Below are positions 8,618 through 16,307 of a stretch of 64,000 bases of DNA, in pieces. The translations under genes were made by a program, and so were the position numbers. Each line of letters starts with the position of its first letter. The first letter of the stretch is position 1. The notes below the pieces were generated by a model. The model saw nothing but the letters and a program-made list of their open reading frames with translations, did no database searches and was not told the origin of the DNA. The stretch spans positions 310,001 through 374,000 of the forward strand of contig NZ_QKNS01000003.1 in NCBI RefSeq assembly GCF_003231285.1, read 5' to 3'. The DNA is from Hymenobacter sediminis (GTDB taxonomy: Bacteria; Bacteroidota; Bacteroidia; Cytophagales; Hymenobacteraceae).

Positions 8618-9331
8618 GTGACTGATTCCACTTCTACCTCCGCCCGCCCCGACCTCCTGCGCATTCCCTATGATGATTACCGCGCGCTGCCGGCCATTGC
8701 CAATTCCGACCTTTCCCGCCTGCGTGATGCCCTGAACGGCCGTCCGCCCCGTCCCCACGATTCGGTGGGCGGCGCCCTGGGCCTGGGCACGGCCTTCCAT
8801 ACTGCCATTCTGGAGCCCGACCTGTACGAGCCCGGCCAGCCCGGCATCAACGACACCCTGATTTGGTGGATGGTGGACGGCGTTAAGCTCAACCCCGAGG
8901 TGAATGCCCTGCTGGAAGCCGGTACGCCCGAGCCCAGCTGCATCTTCACTGAGCCGGTTACGGGCACGCTCTGTAAGCTCCGCGCCGACCTGGTGGTAAA
9001 CCAGCCCGGTCAGCCCTACACCATCGTGGACTTTAAAACCACTATGGCCCGCGACCATAACCACTTCGTGGAGCAGTGCACCCAGTATGATTACGACCGG
9101 CAAGCTGCCTTTTATGCCGATGCCCTGCACGCCGACCGCTTCCTGCTTATAGGAGTGCAGAAGGTGGAGCCGTTCAAGGTGTTCGTGTACGAAGTGCCCC
9201 CCCTGATGCGTAACGAAGGCCGAGCTAAGTACCTGCGCCTGCTTAGGCTCCTGCAGCCCGAAGCGCCCGTACCGCTGTCGGTGGTGCAGGCCGTACGCGA
9301 CGTGCGCGCTGCCCTTAATGGTGGCGAATAG
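8618..9331 (+). CDS. PD-(D/E)XK nuclease-like protein (RecE/exonuclease VIII C-terminal type)
   Basis: A 237-residue protein starting with GTG. The N-terminus IPYDDYRALPAIANSDLSRL and LGLGTAFHTAILEP match the conserved opening of the RecE-type PD-(D/E)XK exonuclease domain (DUF3799). The catalytic core is visible as CKLRADLVV followed by YTIVDFKTT, giving the D...D-x-K arrangement at about residues 125-145, with a downstream QAAFYADAL helix. Enzymes of this type degrade duplex DNA 5'-to-3' and normally work with a RecT-like annealing protein in phages or prophages. No recT, phage or plasmid gene is nearby. Biological role unknown. Confidence 0.8.
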   Translation: MTDSTSTSARPDLLRIPYDDYRALPAIANSDLSRLRDALNGRPPRPHDSVGGALGLGTAFHTAILEPDLYEPGQPGINDTLIWWMVDGVKLNPEVNALLEAGTPEPSCIFTEPVTGTLCKLRADLVVNQPGQPYTIVDFKTTMARDHNHFVEQCTQYDYDRQAAFYADALHADRFLLIGVQKVEPFKVFVYEVPPLMRNEGRAKYLRLLRLLQPEAPVPLSVVQAVRDVRAALNGGE

Positions 9332-9469
9332 CATTTCAGCGTAAGACTAAGCTGAGCAGCGGGGCAGCCTATCCGAGTACGGAGGGCTTCCCCGCTGCTG
9401 TTATAGGGGGTAGGGAGCTGCAGCCGAAAGGTATAATACTGAGTTCCGGCTATATTCTGTTGGGAACTG

Positions 9470-9477
9470 TAGCTTTG
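9470..9477 (+). promoter_or_regulatory. Possible Bacteroidota -7 promoter element upstream of the sigma factor gene
   Basis: TAGCTTTG matches the Bacteroidota -7 consensus TAnnTTTG and lies 58 bp upstream of the ECF sigma factor start. A convincing -33 TTG at the right spacing is not obvious, so the call is tentative. Confidence 0.35.
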
Positions 9478-9534
9478 CACCGCGCAACACACATAAGCTG
9501 GTTGTGCAATGCAGAGCACCCCTTTCCGCGGCCC

Positions 9535-10122
9535 ATGTCAGAAGTAGCTACCCTTGATGCGCTTGAAACTCAGCTGGCCGAGCTGCAGCGTACCAATGGG
9601 GAGGCCTTTATGGAGCTGCTTTTTAAAAGCTATTACCGGCCCTTGGGCAACGTGGTCTTCCGGGTGGTGCAGGACCGGGCCGTGGTGGAAGACCTGCTGC
9701 AGGATGTGTTTCTGCGCATCTGGAACAACCGCGAAACCCTGACCATCACCACTACTTTTAAAGCGTATTTGTACCGGGCTGCTCTGAATGCCGCAATGCG
9801 CTATCAGGAGCGGAGCAAGCGGCAAGTAGCCCTGGGCGAGGTTCAGTTGCCCGAAGAGGGTAGCAACACCACGGCTGAGCAAATAAATGGGCAAGAAGCG
9901 GAGCAGGCAGTAGCTGCCGCCCTTGCTACGCTGCCGCCCCAGTGCCGTGCCGTATTTCTGTTAAGCCGCCAAGAGGGGCTGAGCTACCAACAAATAGCGG
10001 ATGTGCTGGAGGTAGCACCCAAAACAGTAGAAAACCAGATGGGCAAGGCCCTCAAGCTGTTACGCCAACAGTTGCGCGGCTTTTTTGCCGGGCTCATACT
10101 CCTGCTGTGGAAGCTGCTATAA
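9535..10122 (+). CDS. RNA polymerase ECF sigma factor, FecI-like
   Basis: A 195-residue sigma-70 family protein from the ATG at 9535; an upstream in-frame ATG at 9460 would add an unlikely cysteine- and histidine-containing extension. Region 2 is recognisable in VVEDLLQDVFLRIWNNRE (about residues 45-62) and region 4 in ALATLPPQCRAVFLLSRQE followed by LSYQQIADVLEVAPKTVENQM. The C-terminus is hydrophobic (FFAGLILLLWKLL), as in many Bacteroidota ECF sigmas. The FecR-type anti-sigma gene is 1.1 kb downstream, separated by a lipoprotein gene. Confidence 0.92.
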   Translation: MSEVATLDALETQLAELQRTNGEAFMELLFKSYYRPLGNVVFRVVQDRAVVEDLLQDVFLRIWNNRETLTITTTFKAYLYRAALNAAMRYQERSKRQVALGEVQLPEEGSNTTAEQINGQEAEQAVAAALATLPPQCRAVFLLSRQEGLSYQQIADVLEVAPKTVENQMGKALKLLRQQLRGFFAGLILLLWKLL

Positions 10123-10200
10123 TTTTTTTCGTTGGCGCGTGGGGGTAAGTGGCTAGTTGTGGCTCTTAAGAGCATAACCAACTATTCAGCACGTACCACT

Positions 10201-10926
10201 ATGAAAACAAAACAGCTTCTGCTACCCCTGCTCGCGGTGTTGTGGCTGCCCTCCTGCGACAATGGCATTACCGGCCCGCGAGTGCGGGGAACAGGCCCTA
10301 GTGAAACCGAAACCCGCACGCTCAGCAGCTTCAACCGAATTGAGCTGAAGGTGGATGGGGAAGTGATTATCACCCAGGGGCCTCAGCAAGAGGTGCGCGT
10401 GGAAGCGCAGCGCAACATCCTGGATGTGCTGGAAACAGAAATCAGCGGCAATGAGCTGGAAATTGAGTACGGCAACGTAAACGTCCGCGACCATGACCCC
10501 GTGAAGGTGTACGTGACTGTGCCTGCGCTTACGGAGGTGCACGTATCAGGCTCGGGCAAAATCCGGAGTGCGGCGCCCTGGAGCGCCGAAAAATTTGAAG
10601 TGAAGGTGTCGGGGTCGGGCGAAGCAGACATAAGCTTCACTCAGATAACCAGCTTGCGCACCGATGTATCGGGCTCGGGCGAGGTGCGGTTGGCAGGAGC
10701 CTCGCAAAGCCACAACATCAGCATCAGTGGCTCGGGCAGGGTTGCGGCCTACGATCTGAACACCCAGGATTCCTACGTGTCCATTAGCGGCTCGGGACGC
10801 AGCTATGTGCTTGCAACGCGTACGCTCAACGCCGATATCAGCGGCAGCGGCTCCGTGTATTACCGTGGCACTCCCGCCGTGAACTCACGCATTAGCGGCT
10901 CGGGCAAAGTAATTGTCGGCGGCTAA
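10201..10926 (+). CDS. Head GIN domain (DUF2807) lipoprotein
   Basis: The 241-residue product has a lipoprotein signal (KQLLLPLLAVLWLPSCD, lipid Cys near residue 19) and a DUF2807 'putative auto-transporter adhesin, head GIN' beta-helical domain. The domain shows the expected repeated turns: VSGSGKIRS, VSGSGEADIS, VSGSGEVRLAG, ISGSGRVAAY, ISGSGRSYV, ISGSGSVYY and ISGSGKVIVGG at intervals of about 20 residues. The ATG at 10201 is chosen for the signal peptide. It is probably exported to the outer envelope. It sits between the sigma factor and FecR genes, which suggests it is a target or component of that system. Confidence 0.9.
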   Translation: MKTKQLLLPLLAVLWLPSCDNGITGPRVRGTGPSETETRTLSSFNRIELKVDGEVIITQGPQQEVRVEAQRNILDVLETEISGNELEIEYGNVNVRDHDPVKVYVTVPALTEVHVSGSGKIRSAAPWSAEKFEVKVSGSGEADISFTQITSLRTDVSGSGEVRLAGASQSHNISISGSGRVAAYDLNTQDSYVSISGSGRSYVLATRTLNADISGSGSVYYRGTPAVNSRISGSGKVIVGG

Positions 10927-11243
10927 CCGGCTCGTGAAGTCTGCCTACTTCCTCGCACTTTTGAGCACTCAACCGGAAAGGTATGGGCCGCCAAACCACT
11001 CGTAACCAAGTTATGCAGCCAGCTACAATGGTTTACTGCCAGCCAGGTAGGGTAGCCCAGTCGCTCAACGATGAGTGCTCGATTTCGGCAAGCGAAGAGG
11101 GTAGGAGCAACTAATAGCGGCCTACCTTGGCCGCCATCCTGAAGGCTTGGCAAGGAGGCCGGGTTCCTGGTCTGTAGGCTCCAGCCGCATGGAGCATAGG
11201 TGCGAAATGCAGATTTCGCGCTACTTTCAAGGCCAATTCGCTT
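10927..11243. other. Intergenic region with no recognised gene
   Basis: This 317-bp gap separates the GIN lipoprotein from FecR. GAGCACTCA near 10963 recurs inverted as TGAGTGCTC near 11071, too far apart for a simple terminator. No protein-like frame, tRNA or strong hairpin is seen. Confidence 0.4.
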
Positions 11244-12314
11244 ATGCTCGACTTTTCCCCTGATACAGAAGCTCCCTGGGATTTACTGGCCAAACACTTG
11301 GCTGGGGAGGCTTCTGCGTCGGAGCAGGAAGAGCTAAACCGGTGGCTTGTGGCTCAGCCCCACCACTTGCGCCTGTTTACCGATGCTACCCGGGCGTGGG
11401 AGCGAGGGGGCACGCTGCCCGACACGTTTATGGAAGCGGACGTAGAGCCCGCCTGGCAGAATTTCCGGGCTGGGGCCGGGCTAGCACCAACTGCAGCCAT
11501 GCCCGCTGCCGTAGCTACCTCCCCCGAAACGCGGGTGGTGCCCCTGTGGCCGCTTGCTCAACCGTGGCTGCGGGTGGCCGCAGTGGTGCTTTTGCTGGTG
11601 GGCGTATGGGCGGTAGTCCGTACTTGGTTGCCTGCCTCCCGAGCAGCTCAAAGCGTGACGGTAGCAGCTGGCGCGCAGCGCCGGCTAGCTACCCTGCCCG
11701 ATGGCAGCAAAGTGTGGGTAAACCGCCATTCTACTCTCACCTACGCCGCCGATTTCAACAAAACGAACCGGGTAGTACAGCTGCAGGGTGAAGGGTTTTT
11801 CGAAGTGAAAAAGGACCACGGCCGCCCCTTCACGGTGCTGGCAAACGGCACCCGGACGCGGGTGTTGGGCACCTCGTTCAATGTGCGGGCCTACCTGCTG
11901 GAAGACTCGGTAGAGGTGGCGGTGGTAACAGGCCGCGTGGCGTTCAGTCCCGTACGCTCCCTCCTGGCTACTCCCGACTCGGTGCTGCTTACGCCGGGGT
12001 TGCGCGGCGTCATTCGCCAGCCGGTATTGCCTCGGGCCGTGCCGAAGCCTATTACCGATCCTAACTTCCGGGCCTGGCAGCAGCAGGAGCTAGTGTTCGA
12101 TAATCAAACGTTGGCACAGGTAGCCCAGACTATTTCCCGCTACTACGGCACGCCCGTAGCCTTAAGTAAGCCAGCGCTGGGCTCCTGCCGCTTCACGGGC
12201 ACCTTCCGCCAGGCGCAGCTGCCACAGGTACTGCGCGTGGTAAGCCTTTCGGCAAATCTGTCGGTCCGTCGCACCGCCGACGGCTATATTCTTGATGGGC
12301 CGGGCTGTAAGTAG
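11244..12314 (+). CDS. FecR-family anti-sigma factor
   Basis: A 356-residue inner-membrane regulator. The cytoplasmic N-terminus (ASASEQEELNRWLVAQPHHL) is the sigma-binding region, and one membrane segment spans about residues 109-127. The periplasmic FecR domain includes RRLATLPDGSKVWVNRHSTL, GEGFFEVKKDHGRPFTV and RVLGTSFNVRAY. A C-terminal DUF4974-type domain ends at GYILDGPGCK. In the canonical Fec system the periplasmic part contacts the STN domain of an outer-membrane TonB receptor. Here the next gene supplies an STN domain on a different kind of protein. Confidence 0.93.
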   Translation: MLDFSPDTEAPWDLLAKHLAGEASASEQEELNRWLVAQPHHLRLFTDATRAWERGGTLPDTFMEADVEPAWQNFRAGAGLAPTAAMPAAVATSPETRVVPLWPLAQPWLRVAAVVLLLVGVWAVVRTWLPASRAAQSVTVAAGAQRRLATLPDGSKVWVNRHSTLTYAADFNKTNRVVQLQGEGFFEVKKDHGRPFTVLANGTRTRVLGTSFNVRAYLLEDSVEVAVVTGRVAFSPVRSLLATPDSVLLTPGLRGVIRQPVLPRAVPKPITDPNFRAWQQQELVFDNQTLAQVAQTISRYYGTPVALSKPALGSCRFTGTFRQAQLPQVLRVVSLSANLSVRRTADGYILDGPGCK

Positions 12315-12357
12315 CCGCCCAGCATTCAACTTCTTCTGATTTCTTTCTCTGACTGCT

Positions 12358-14162
12358 ATGCGAAACCGCGTATGCCTAGCCCTTGGCGTGCTTTGCACGC
12401 TGGCGGGCACCCCTTCTCTTGCCCAAGTACGCACCGGTTCTGTAATGGAACGCAAGGTGACGGTAACCTTCAACCAGGCCCCCCTCGAATCGGTGCTGCA
12501 TACCTTGCGCCGACAGTACGGATTGCGGATTTCGTATAGCAATACGGCTCTAAACCTACGTCAGCCTGTTACGCTCAACGTGCAGAACCAGCCCTTGCGC
12601 AGTGTGCTGGATCAGCTGTTGCGCGATAAGAATATCGGCTACGAGCTGGTTGGCGACCAAATTGTGTTGCACTCGGCAGCAACCAAGCCCCGGCCCGCGG
12701 CAAAACCTACGGATGCTACCCCGGCGCCGGCCTCTAAGCCTACCCCTGGCCCTAAAGCAGAGGCCCCAGCTAGCCGTGAAGAGGCTGCCGCTCGGGTTGC
12801 CCCAAAGGCAGCAGCAACCTCCGCTAAGCCCGCCAGTAAAGCGGTAGCCAGTGCAGCAGCAGGAAGCAAAAAAAGCGGCGGAGCAGCGGTGAGCATCCCG
12901 GCCAGTAAGCCGGCAACTACCCCGGCCTCTGCTAAGCCAACACCACCAGCGCCTGGTGCTTCCTCCGACGCGGCCACCCCTACGGCTTCTGCAGCAGCTA
13001 CTCCGGCCGTACCCACCGATTCGGTTGCCAGTGAAGCGCGCTCCGAAACCTCCGATGCTTCTACTGCTAACCAGGCTGCAGGAGCGGTAGGCCATGGGCA
13101 ATTCACCAAAACAGCCCAAGTGTCCTTTTTCGGGCCGCTGGGCTCCAATGGGCTGCGAAGCGGCCAGACGGTGAACAAGCTTTCCTTAAACCTACTGGCT
13201 GGCTACGCTGCGGGGTAGATGGGTTTGAGGCGGCAGGCCTGGTAAACGTAGACCGCGACACTGTAAGCGGAGTTCAGGTGGCAGGCCTGGCCAACGTAGT
13301 GGGCCAGCAGCTAAACGGCTTCCAGGGCGCGGGCCTGCTCAACATTCTGGGTGGCTCAGGGCGCGGCTGGCAGGCGGCGGGTCTGTTTAACGTAGCAGCC
13401 CGCCCCGTTTTGGGTACGCAAACAGCTGGTTTGTTTAACTACAGCGGCCTAGCTGCACCACAGGCCAGCGCTGCTACCGCGCAAGAGGAAGGAGCAGCAG
13501 ATAAAACGGTGCAGGCGGCGGGCCTGTTCAACGTAGCCTTGCGCAAGGTGCGCGGGGTGCAGGTAGCTGGCCTACTGAATGTAGCTCACCAAGTACATGG
13601 GGTACAAGTAGCCGGGTTGGTGAATATCGCCGACTCAGTATCCGGAGTGAGCATTGCCCCTTTAAATCTCATTCGTCACGGGTACCACCGTCTGGAGATA
13701 ACTACCGGTGAAACCTGGCCCGTAGCTGCCAGCCTGAAACTGGGTGGCTCAGCCGAGCTCTACACTTTTTTCGCCGCCGCCTACGATGGCTTTGGCAGCC
13801 AAGACCGGCGTTGGGGCCTCGGCTACGGGGTAGGCACCGAGCTGTTTTCTAAGCACCGCCTCAGTCTGAACTTGGATGCTGTCACCATGCAGGTGCACGA
13901 AGAGCAGCGGGGCATGACCGAAGATTTAAACCTGCATAACCAGTTGCGCTTGCTGGTGGGGGTAGCCCCCTTGCGGGCCGGCGGGCGCTTGCGAATAGTA
14001 GCGGGCCCCACCGTAAGCATATTGGTAACGCAACGCTACGATACCGCTGAGCAGCGCGTTTATTCCAACCTCAGTGCTGGCCGCCGGCTGTGGCTGAACG
14101 AGGGAAGCAGCCGTACGCGGGTGTTAGGGTGGATAGGCTACAGCGCCGGTATCCGTTTCTAG
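12358..14162 (+). pseudogene. STN-domain protein with LA_2272-like surface repeats, split by a frameshift
   Basis: The first part (12358-13218) encodes a signal peptide (to about residue 22), an STN domain (MERKVTVTFNQAPLESVL to NIGYELVGDQIVLH), then about 140 residues of Ala/Pro/Ser/Lys-rich linker. It ends at LLAGYAAG and TAG. The reading continues one frame over as VDGFEAAGLVNVDRDTVSGV, then repeated VAGLxN/AGLFNV units and a beta-rich C-terminus ending GYSAGIRF at 14162. One extra G in the G4 run at 13212-13215 would restore a single frame of about 600 codons. The break may be a real mutation, programmed or phase-variable slippage, or a sequencing error. Domain names are from family recall. 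Confidence 0.8.
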
Positions 14163-14244
14163 CCGGAAATAGCTGCCGCGCTACCTAATCCTAATTATGA
14201 AAAAATAATTCGATAATTAATTAGGATAAATAAAGTGACCCATT

Positions 14245-14252
14245 TATACTTG
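14245..14252 (+). promoter_or_regulatory. Possible -7 promoter element for the asnA leader
   Basis: TATACTTG differs from the Bacteroidota -7 consensus TAnnTTTG by one base and lies 31 bp upstream of the leader peptide ATG, within an AT-rich stretch. The -33 element is not clear. Confidence 0.4.
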
Positions 14253-14283
14253 TAAAACATCTGACGAAAAGCAGACCTCTTAC

Positions 14284-14373
14284 ATGCGTCATTTCCGCAA
14301 TAATCTCCAGAATAATAACTCGAATAATAATCTTATTCGAGACTGGAAGGCTATTGCTCCTTTGGAGAACTGA
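14284..14373 (+). CDS. Asparagine-rich leader peptide of asnA
   Basis: A 29-codon frame reading MRHFRNNLQNNNSNNN and then LIRDWKAIAPLEN before TGA. Nine of 29 codons are Asn, clustered at codons 6-7, 10-12 and 14-16, with one more at the last sense codon. It lies 220 bp upstream of asparagine synthetase and directly ahead of competing RNA hairpins. Asn-codon enrichment in front of an Asn biosynthetic gene is the classic signature of a transcription-attenuation leader peptide. There is no strong Shine-Dalgarno sequence, only a purine stretch GACGAAAAG about 14 bases before the ATG, as is usual in Bacteroidota. Confidence 0.8.
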   Translation: MRHFRNNLQNNNSNNNLIRDWKAIAPLEN

Positions 14374-14428
14374 AAAATCAACAACTGATTTTCTTTTAAA
14401 GCCTTCCGCTACCACGGGAGGCTTTTTT
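14319..14428 (+). promoter_or_regulatory. Candidate asparagine-responsive transcription attenuator
   Basis: Four pairings can be read. A hairpin within the Asn codons is CTCGAATAA (14319-14327) with TTATTCGAG (14333-14341). An antiterminator is GGAAGGCT (14345-14352) with AGCCTTCC (14400-14407). A small hairpin is AAAATCA (14374-14380) with TGATTTT (14386-14392). A terminator is AAAGCCTTCC (14398-14407) with GGGAGGCTTT (14416-14425), then U-rich. Antiterminator and terminator share 14400-14407 and exclude each other. Ribosome stalling at Asn codons when charged Asn-tRNA is scarce would favour readthrough into asnA. The mechanism is inferred; the pairings are seen. Confidence 0.75.
14398..14428 (+). 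terminator. Rho-independent terminator inside the asnA leader
   Basis: A 10-bp stem with one T-G pair (14398-14407 with 14416-14425), an 8-nt loop GCTACCAC, and the run TTTTTT at 14423-14428. It lies 165 bp upstream of the asnA start rather than after a gene, so it makes sense as a conditional terminator. It could also terminate transcription from the upstream surface-repeat gene. Confidence 0.8.
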
Positions 14429-14593
14429 CTTGTGCCTACGGGCCGGCTTTTCCTCGGTAGCAGCCGGCACTGAACCGTATTTTCTGGGTGCAGCCTATTT
14501 CCTGAATTTCAAAAAAACTCCCGGCAGGGAGAGGGGAATTCGTGTGCCTTTTCTGAAATAAAATTCTTCCATAAACTCCTAAAATAAATAGCC

Positions 14594-15601
14594 ATGACCG
14601 CGCAGGAATTATTGAAAACTGAGGAAGCAATTAGCTTCGTGAAGGACACCTTTGCTAAAGAGCTCAGCACCCAGCTGCAGCTCAGCAAGGTATCGTCGCC
14701 GATTGCCGTACTGGATGGCACGGGCATCAACGACGACCTGAACGGCATTGAGCGCCCGGTTGGCTTCCCGGTTAAAGCGCTGGACGAGCGCCGGGCCGTG
14801 GTGGTGCACTCCTTGGCCAAATGGAAGCGGGTGCGCCTGCAGGAGCTGGGCATTGAGGCCGGCCGCGGTCTGCTGACCGACATGCGCGCATTGCGCCCCG
14901 ACGAGGACTATTCCCCCATCCATTCTATTTATGTAGATCAGTGGGACTGGGAAAAGCACATTAGCCCCGAGCAGCGCACCCCGGAGTTTCTGAAGGCTAC
15001 CGTAGAGCGCATCTATGAAGCCCTGAAAACTACGGAAGCCCGCGTGTGCGCCGAGTACCCCGAAATTACACCTGTGCTGCCGGGCAAAATCACCTTCCTC
15101 CACGCCGAGGACCTGCTGAAGCAATACCCAGCTCTCACACCCAAGGAGCGCGAGCATGAAGCGGTAAAGCAGTACGGGGCGGTGTTCCTGATGGGCATTG
15201 GGCATGAGCTGAGCCACGGCGAGCCCCACGACGGCCGCGCCCCCGACTACGACGACTGGAGCACCGAAACGGAAGATGGCTACCGCGGCCTCAACGGCGA
15301 CATTCTGCTCTGGCACCCCGTTTTGCAAACGGCTTTCGAGGTGTCGTCGATGGGCATTCGGGTAGATAAGCACGCGCTGGTGCGGCAGCTGGCCCTGCGC
15401 GGCTGCGAAGACCGGCAGGAGCTGTCGTTCCACGCGCGCTTACTGAAAGATGAGCTGCCCCAGAGCATTGGCGGCGGCATTGGGCAAAGCCGGGTGTGCA
15501 TGTTTATGCTGCGGAAGAGCCACATTGGGCAGGTGCAGGTAAGCATCTGGCCGGAAGCAGTACGGGCCGAGCTGGCTGGTGCCGGTGTGGGCCTGCTGTA
15601 A
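14594..15601 (+). CDS. asnA: Aspartate-ammonia ligase
   Basis: Ammonia-dependent asparagine synthetase (class II aaRS-like fold), making Asn from Asp, NH3 and ATP with release of AMP. The 335 residues match AsnA in length and motifs: VSSPIAVLDGTGINDDLNG and ERPVGFPVK near the N-terminus, VHSLAKWKR, SIYVDQWDWEKHI, and IGGGIGQSRVCMFMLRKSHIG-like class II motif near residue 300. Translation starts after an AT-rich segment (AAAATAAATAGCC). The 430-bp region upstream contains the Asn-rich leader peptide and attenuator, so expression is probably tied to Asn-tRNA charging. Confidence 0.97.
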   Translation: MTAQELLKTEEAISFVKDTFAKELSTQLQLSKVSSPIAVLDGTGINDDLNGIERPVGFPVKALDERRAVVVHSLAKWKRVRLQELGIEAGRGLLTDMRALRPDEDYSPIHSIYVDQWDWEKHISPEQRTPEFLKATVERIYEALKTTEARVCAEYPEITPVLPGKITFLHAEDLLKQYPALTPKEREHEAVKQYGAVFLMGIGHELSHGEPHDGRAPDYDDWSTETEDGYRGLNGDILLWHPVLQTAFEVSSMGIRVDKHALVRQLALRGCEDRQELSFHARLLKDELPQSIGGGIGQSRVCMFMLRKSHIGQVQVSIWPEAVRAELAGAGVGLL

Positions 15602-15618
15602 GCAGCCACTACTTGCTG

Positions 15619-15861
15619 CTACTTGAGCAGCTTAGGCGGGGGAGCAGGTTTGGCGGCCGTAGCTCCTCCGCCTTTTTGGTGGGGTTTGGGCCCGAGGCAG
15701 AGGTAGGCGAGAGGGTTTGGGAAAGGAAGGGGGGTAGGCGAAATGAAACAACGGATGCTTCGGGGCGGCTGGTAGAGGGAAGCCGCCGGTTGGTAGAGTA
15801 AAAACGGGTCGAAGGGGGGCTTGAAGCAAATGCGGCACCGGGCTTGCAAGTGGGTAGTCAA
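15619..15861 (-). CDS. Doubtful small hypothetical protein
   Basis: Eighty codons convergent with asnA, ending 15 bp after its stop. The product opens MTTHLQARCRICFKPPFDPF, is proline-rich, and ends with a Lys/Pro/Ala tail (ATAAKPAPPPKLLK) that looks protein-like. There is no recognisable domain or clear start signal, and the region is GC-rich, where chance frames are common. It otherwise occupies the 339-bp gap between asnA and the next gene, where I see nothing else. Confidence 0.3.
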   Translation of the reverse strand: MTTHLQARCRICFKPPFDPFLLYQPAASLYQPPRSIRCFISPTPLPFPNPLAYLCLGPKPHQKGGGATAAKPAPPPKLLK

Positions 15862-15940
15862 GCGCTTATCCCTACTTCACCGGCTGGCTGCTTCCTCTGA
15901 GGCTGCTGCCATTCTCTCCAACTTTTTGCTTTCCATCATC

Positions 15941-16297
15941 ATGAAAACTGCCCTGCTTTCCCTCGCCACTGCTTTCGTTCTGTTATCATCGGCGGTTGCT
16001 TCGGCCGCTCCTGCTGCTGACCGCCACGACGACAAGCGCCGCAAAGAATACAACCGCCGCGACGACCACCGTGACCGGGACCACGACAAAAAATACCGCG
16101 TGACCCCTGCCGAGAAGGCCCGTTGGGAGGCTGCCCAGCGCCGCAACAGCAACCGCCGCGACGACCGGAATGACCGATATGACCGCCGCGACGACCGATA
16201 CGACCGTAACTATGGCTACGATAAGAACCACCGCGTAACGCCCCAGGAGCGCGCCCGTTGGGAGGCCGCCCACCGCCGCGACCATGACCGTCGCTAA
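15941..16297 (+). CDS. Exported Arg/Asp-rich protein with duplicated motif
   Basis: The 118-residue product has a clear Sec signal peptide (KTALLSLATAFVLLSSAVAS, cleavage near residue 24) followed by a very charged Arg/Asp/His region. A unit is duplicated: YRVTPAEKARWEAAQRR near residues 50-66 and HRVTPQERARWEAAHRR near 97-113, separated by RRDDR/YDRRDDRYD repeats. The ATG at 15941 is chosen for the signal peptide over an upstream in-frame start. It is probably periplasmic and disordered, possibly metal- or polyanion-binding; this is a guess from composition. A long-stem terminator follows. Confidence 0.8.
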   Translation: MKTALLSLATAFVLLSSAVASAAPAADRHDDKRRKEYNRRDDHRDRDHDKKYRVTPAEKARWEAAQRRNSNRRDDRNDRYDRRDDRYDRNYGYDKNHRVTPQERARWEAAHRRDHDRR

Positions 16298-16307
16298 GCG
16301 CCTACCC

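Noticed and set aside
8618..9331. Prophage or recombination cassette around the RecE-like gene
   Set aside because: Neighbours on both sides are chromosomal metabolic and regulatory genes. No recT, integrase, capsid or terminase gene is present.
14162..14593. T-box riboswitch upstream of asnA
   Set aside because: T-boxes control asnA in some Firmicutes, but I see no T-box consensus (TGGNACCGCG-like) here. The Asn-rich leader peptide explains the region better.
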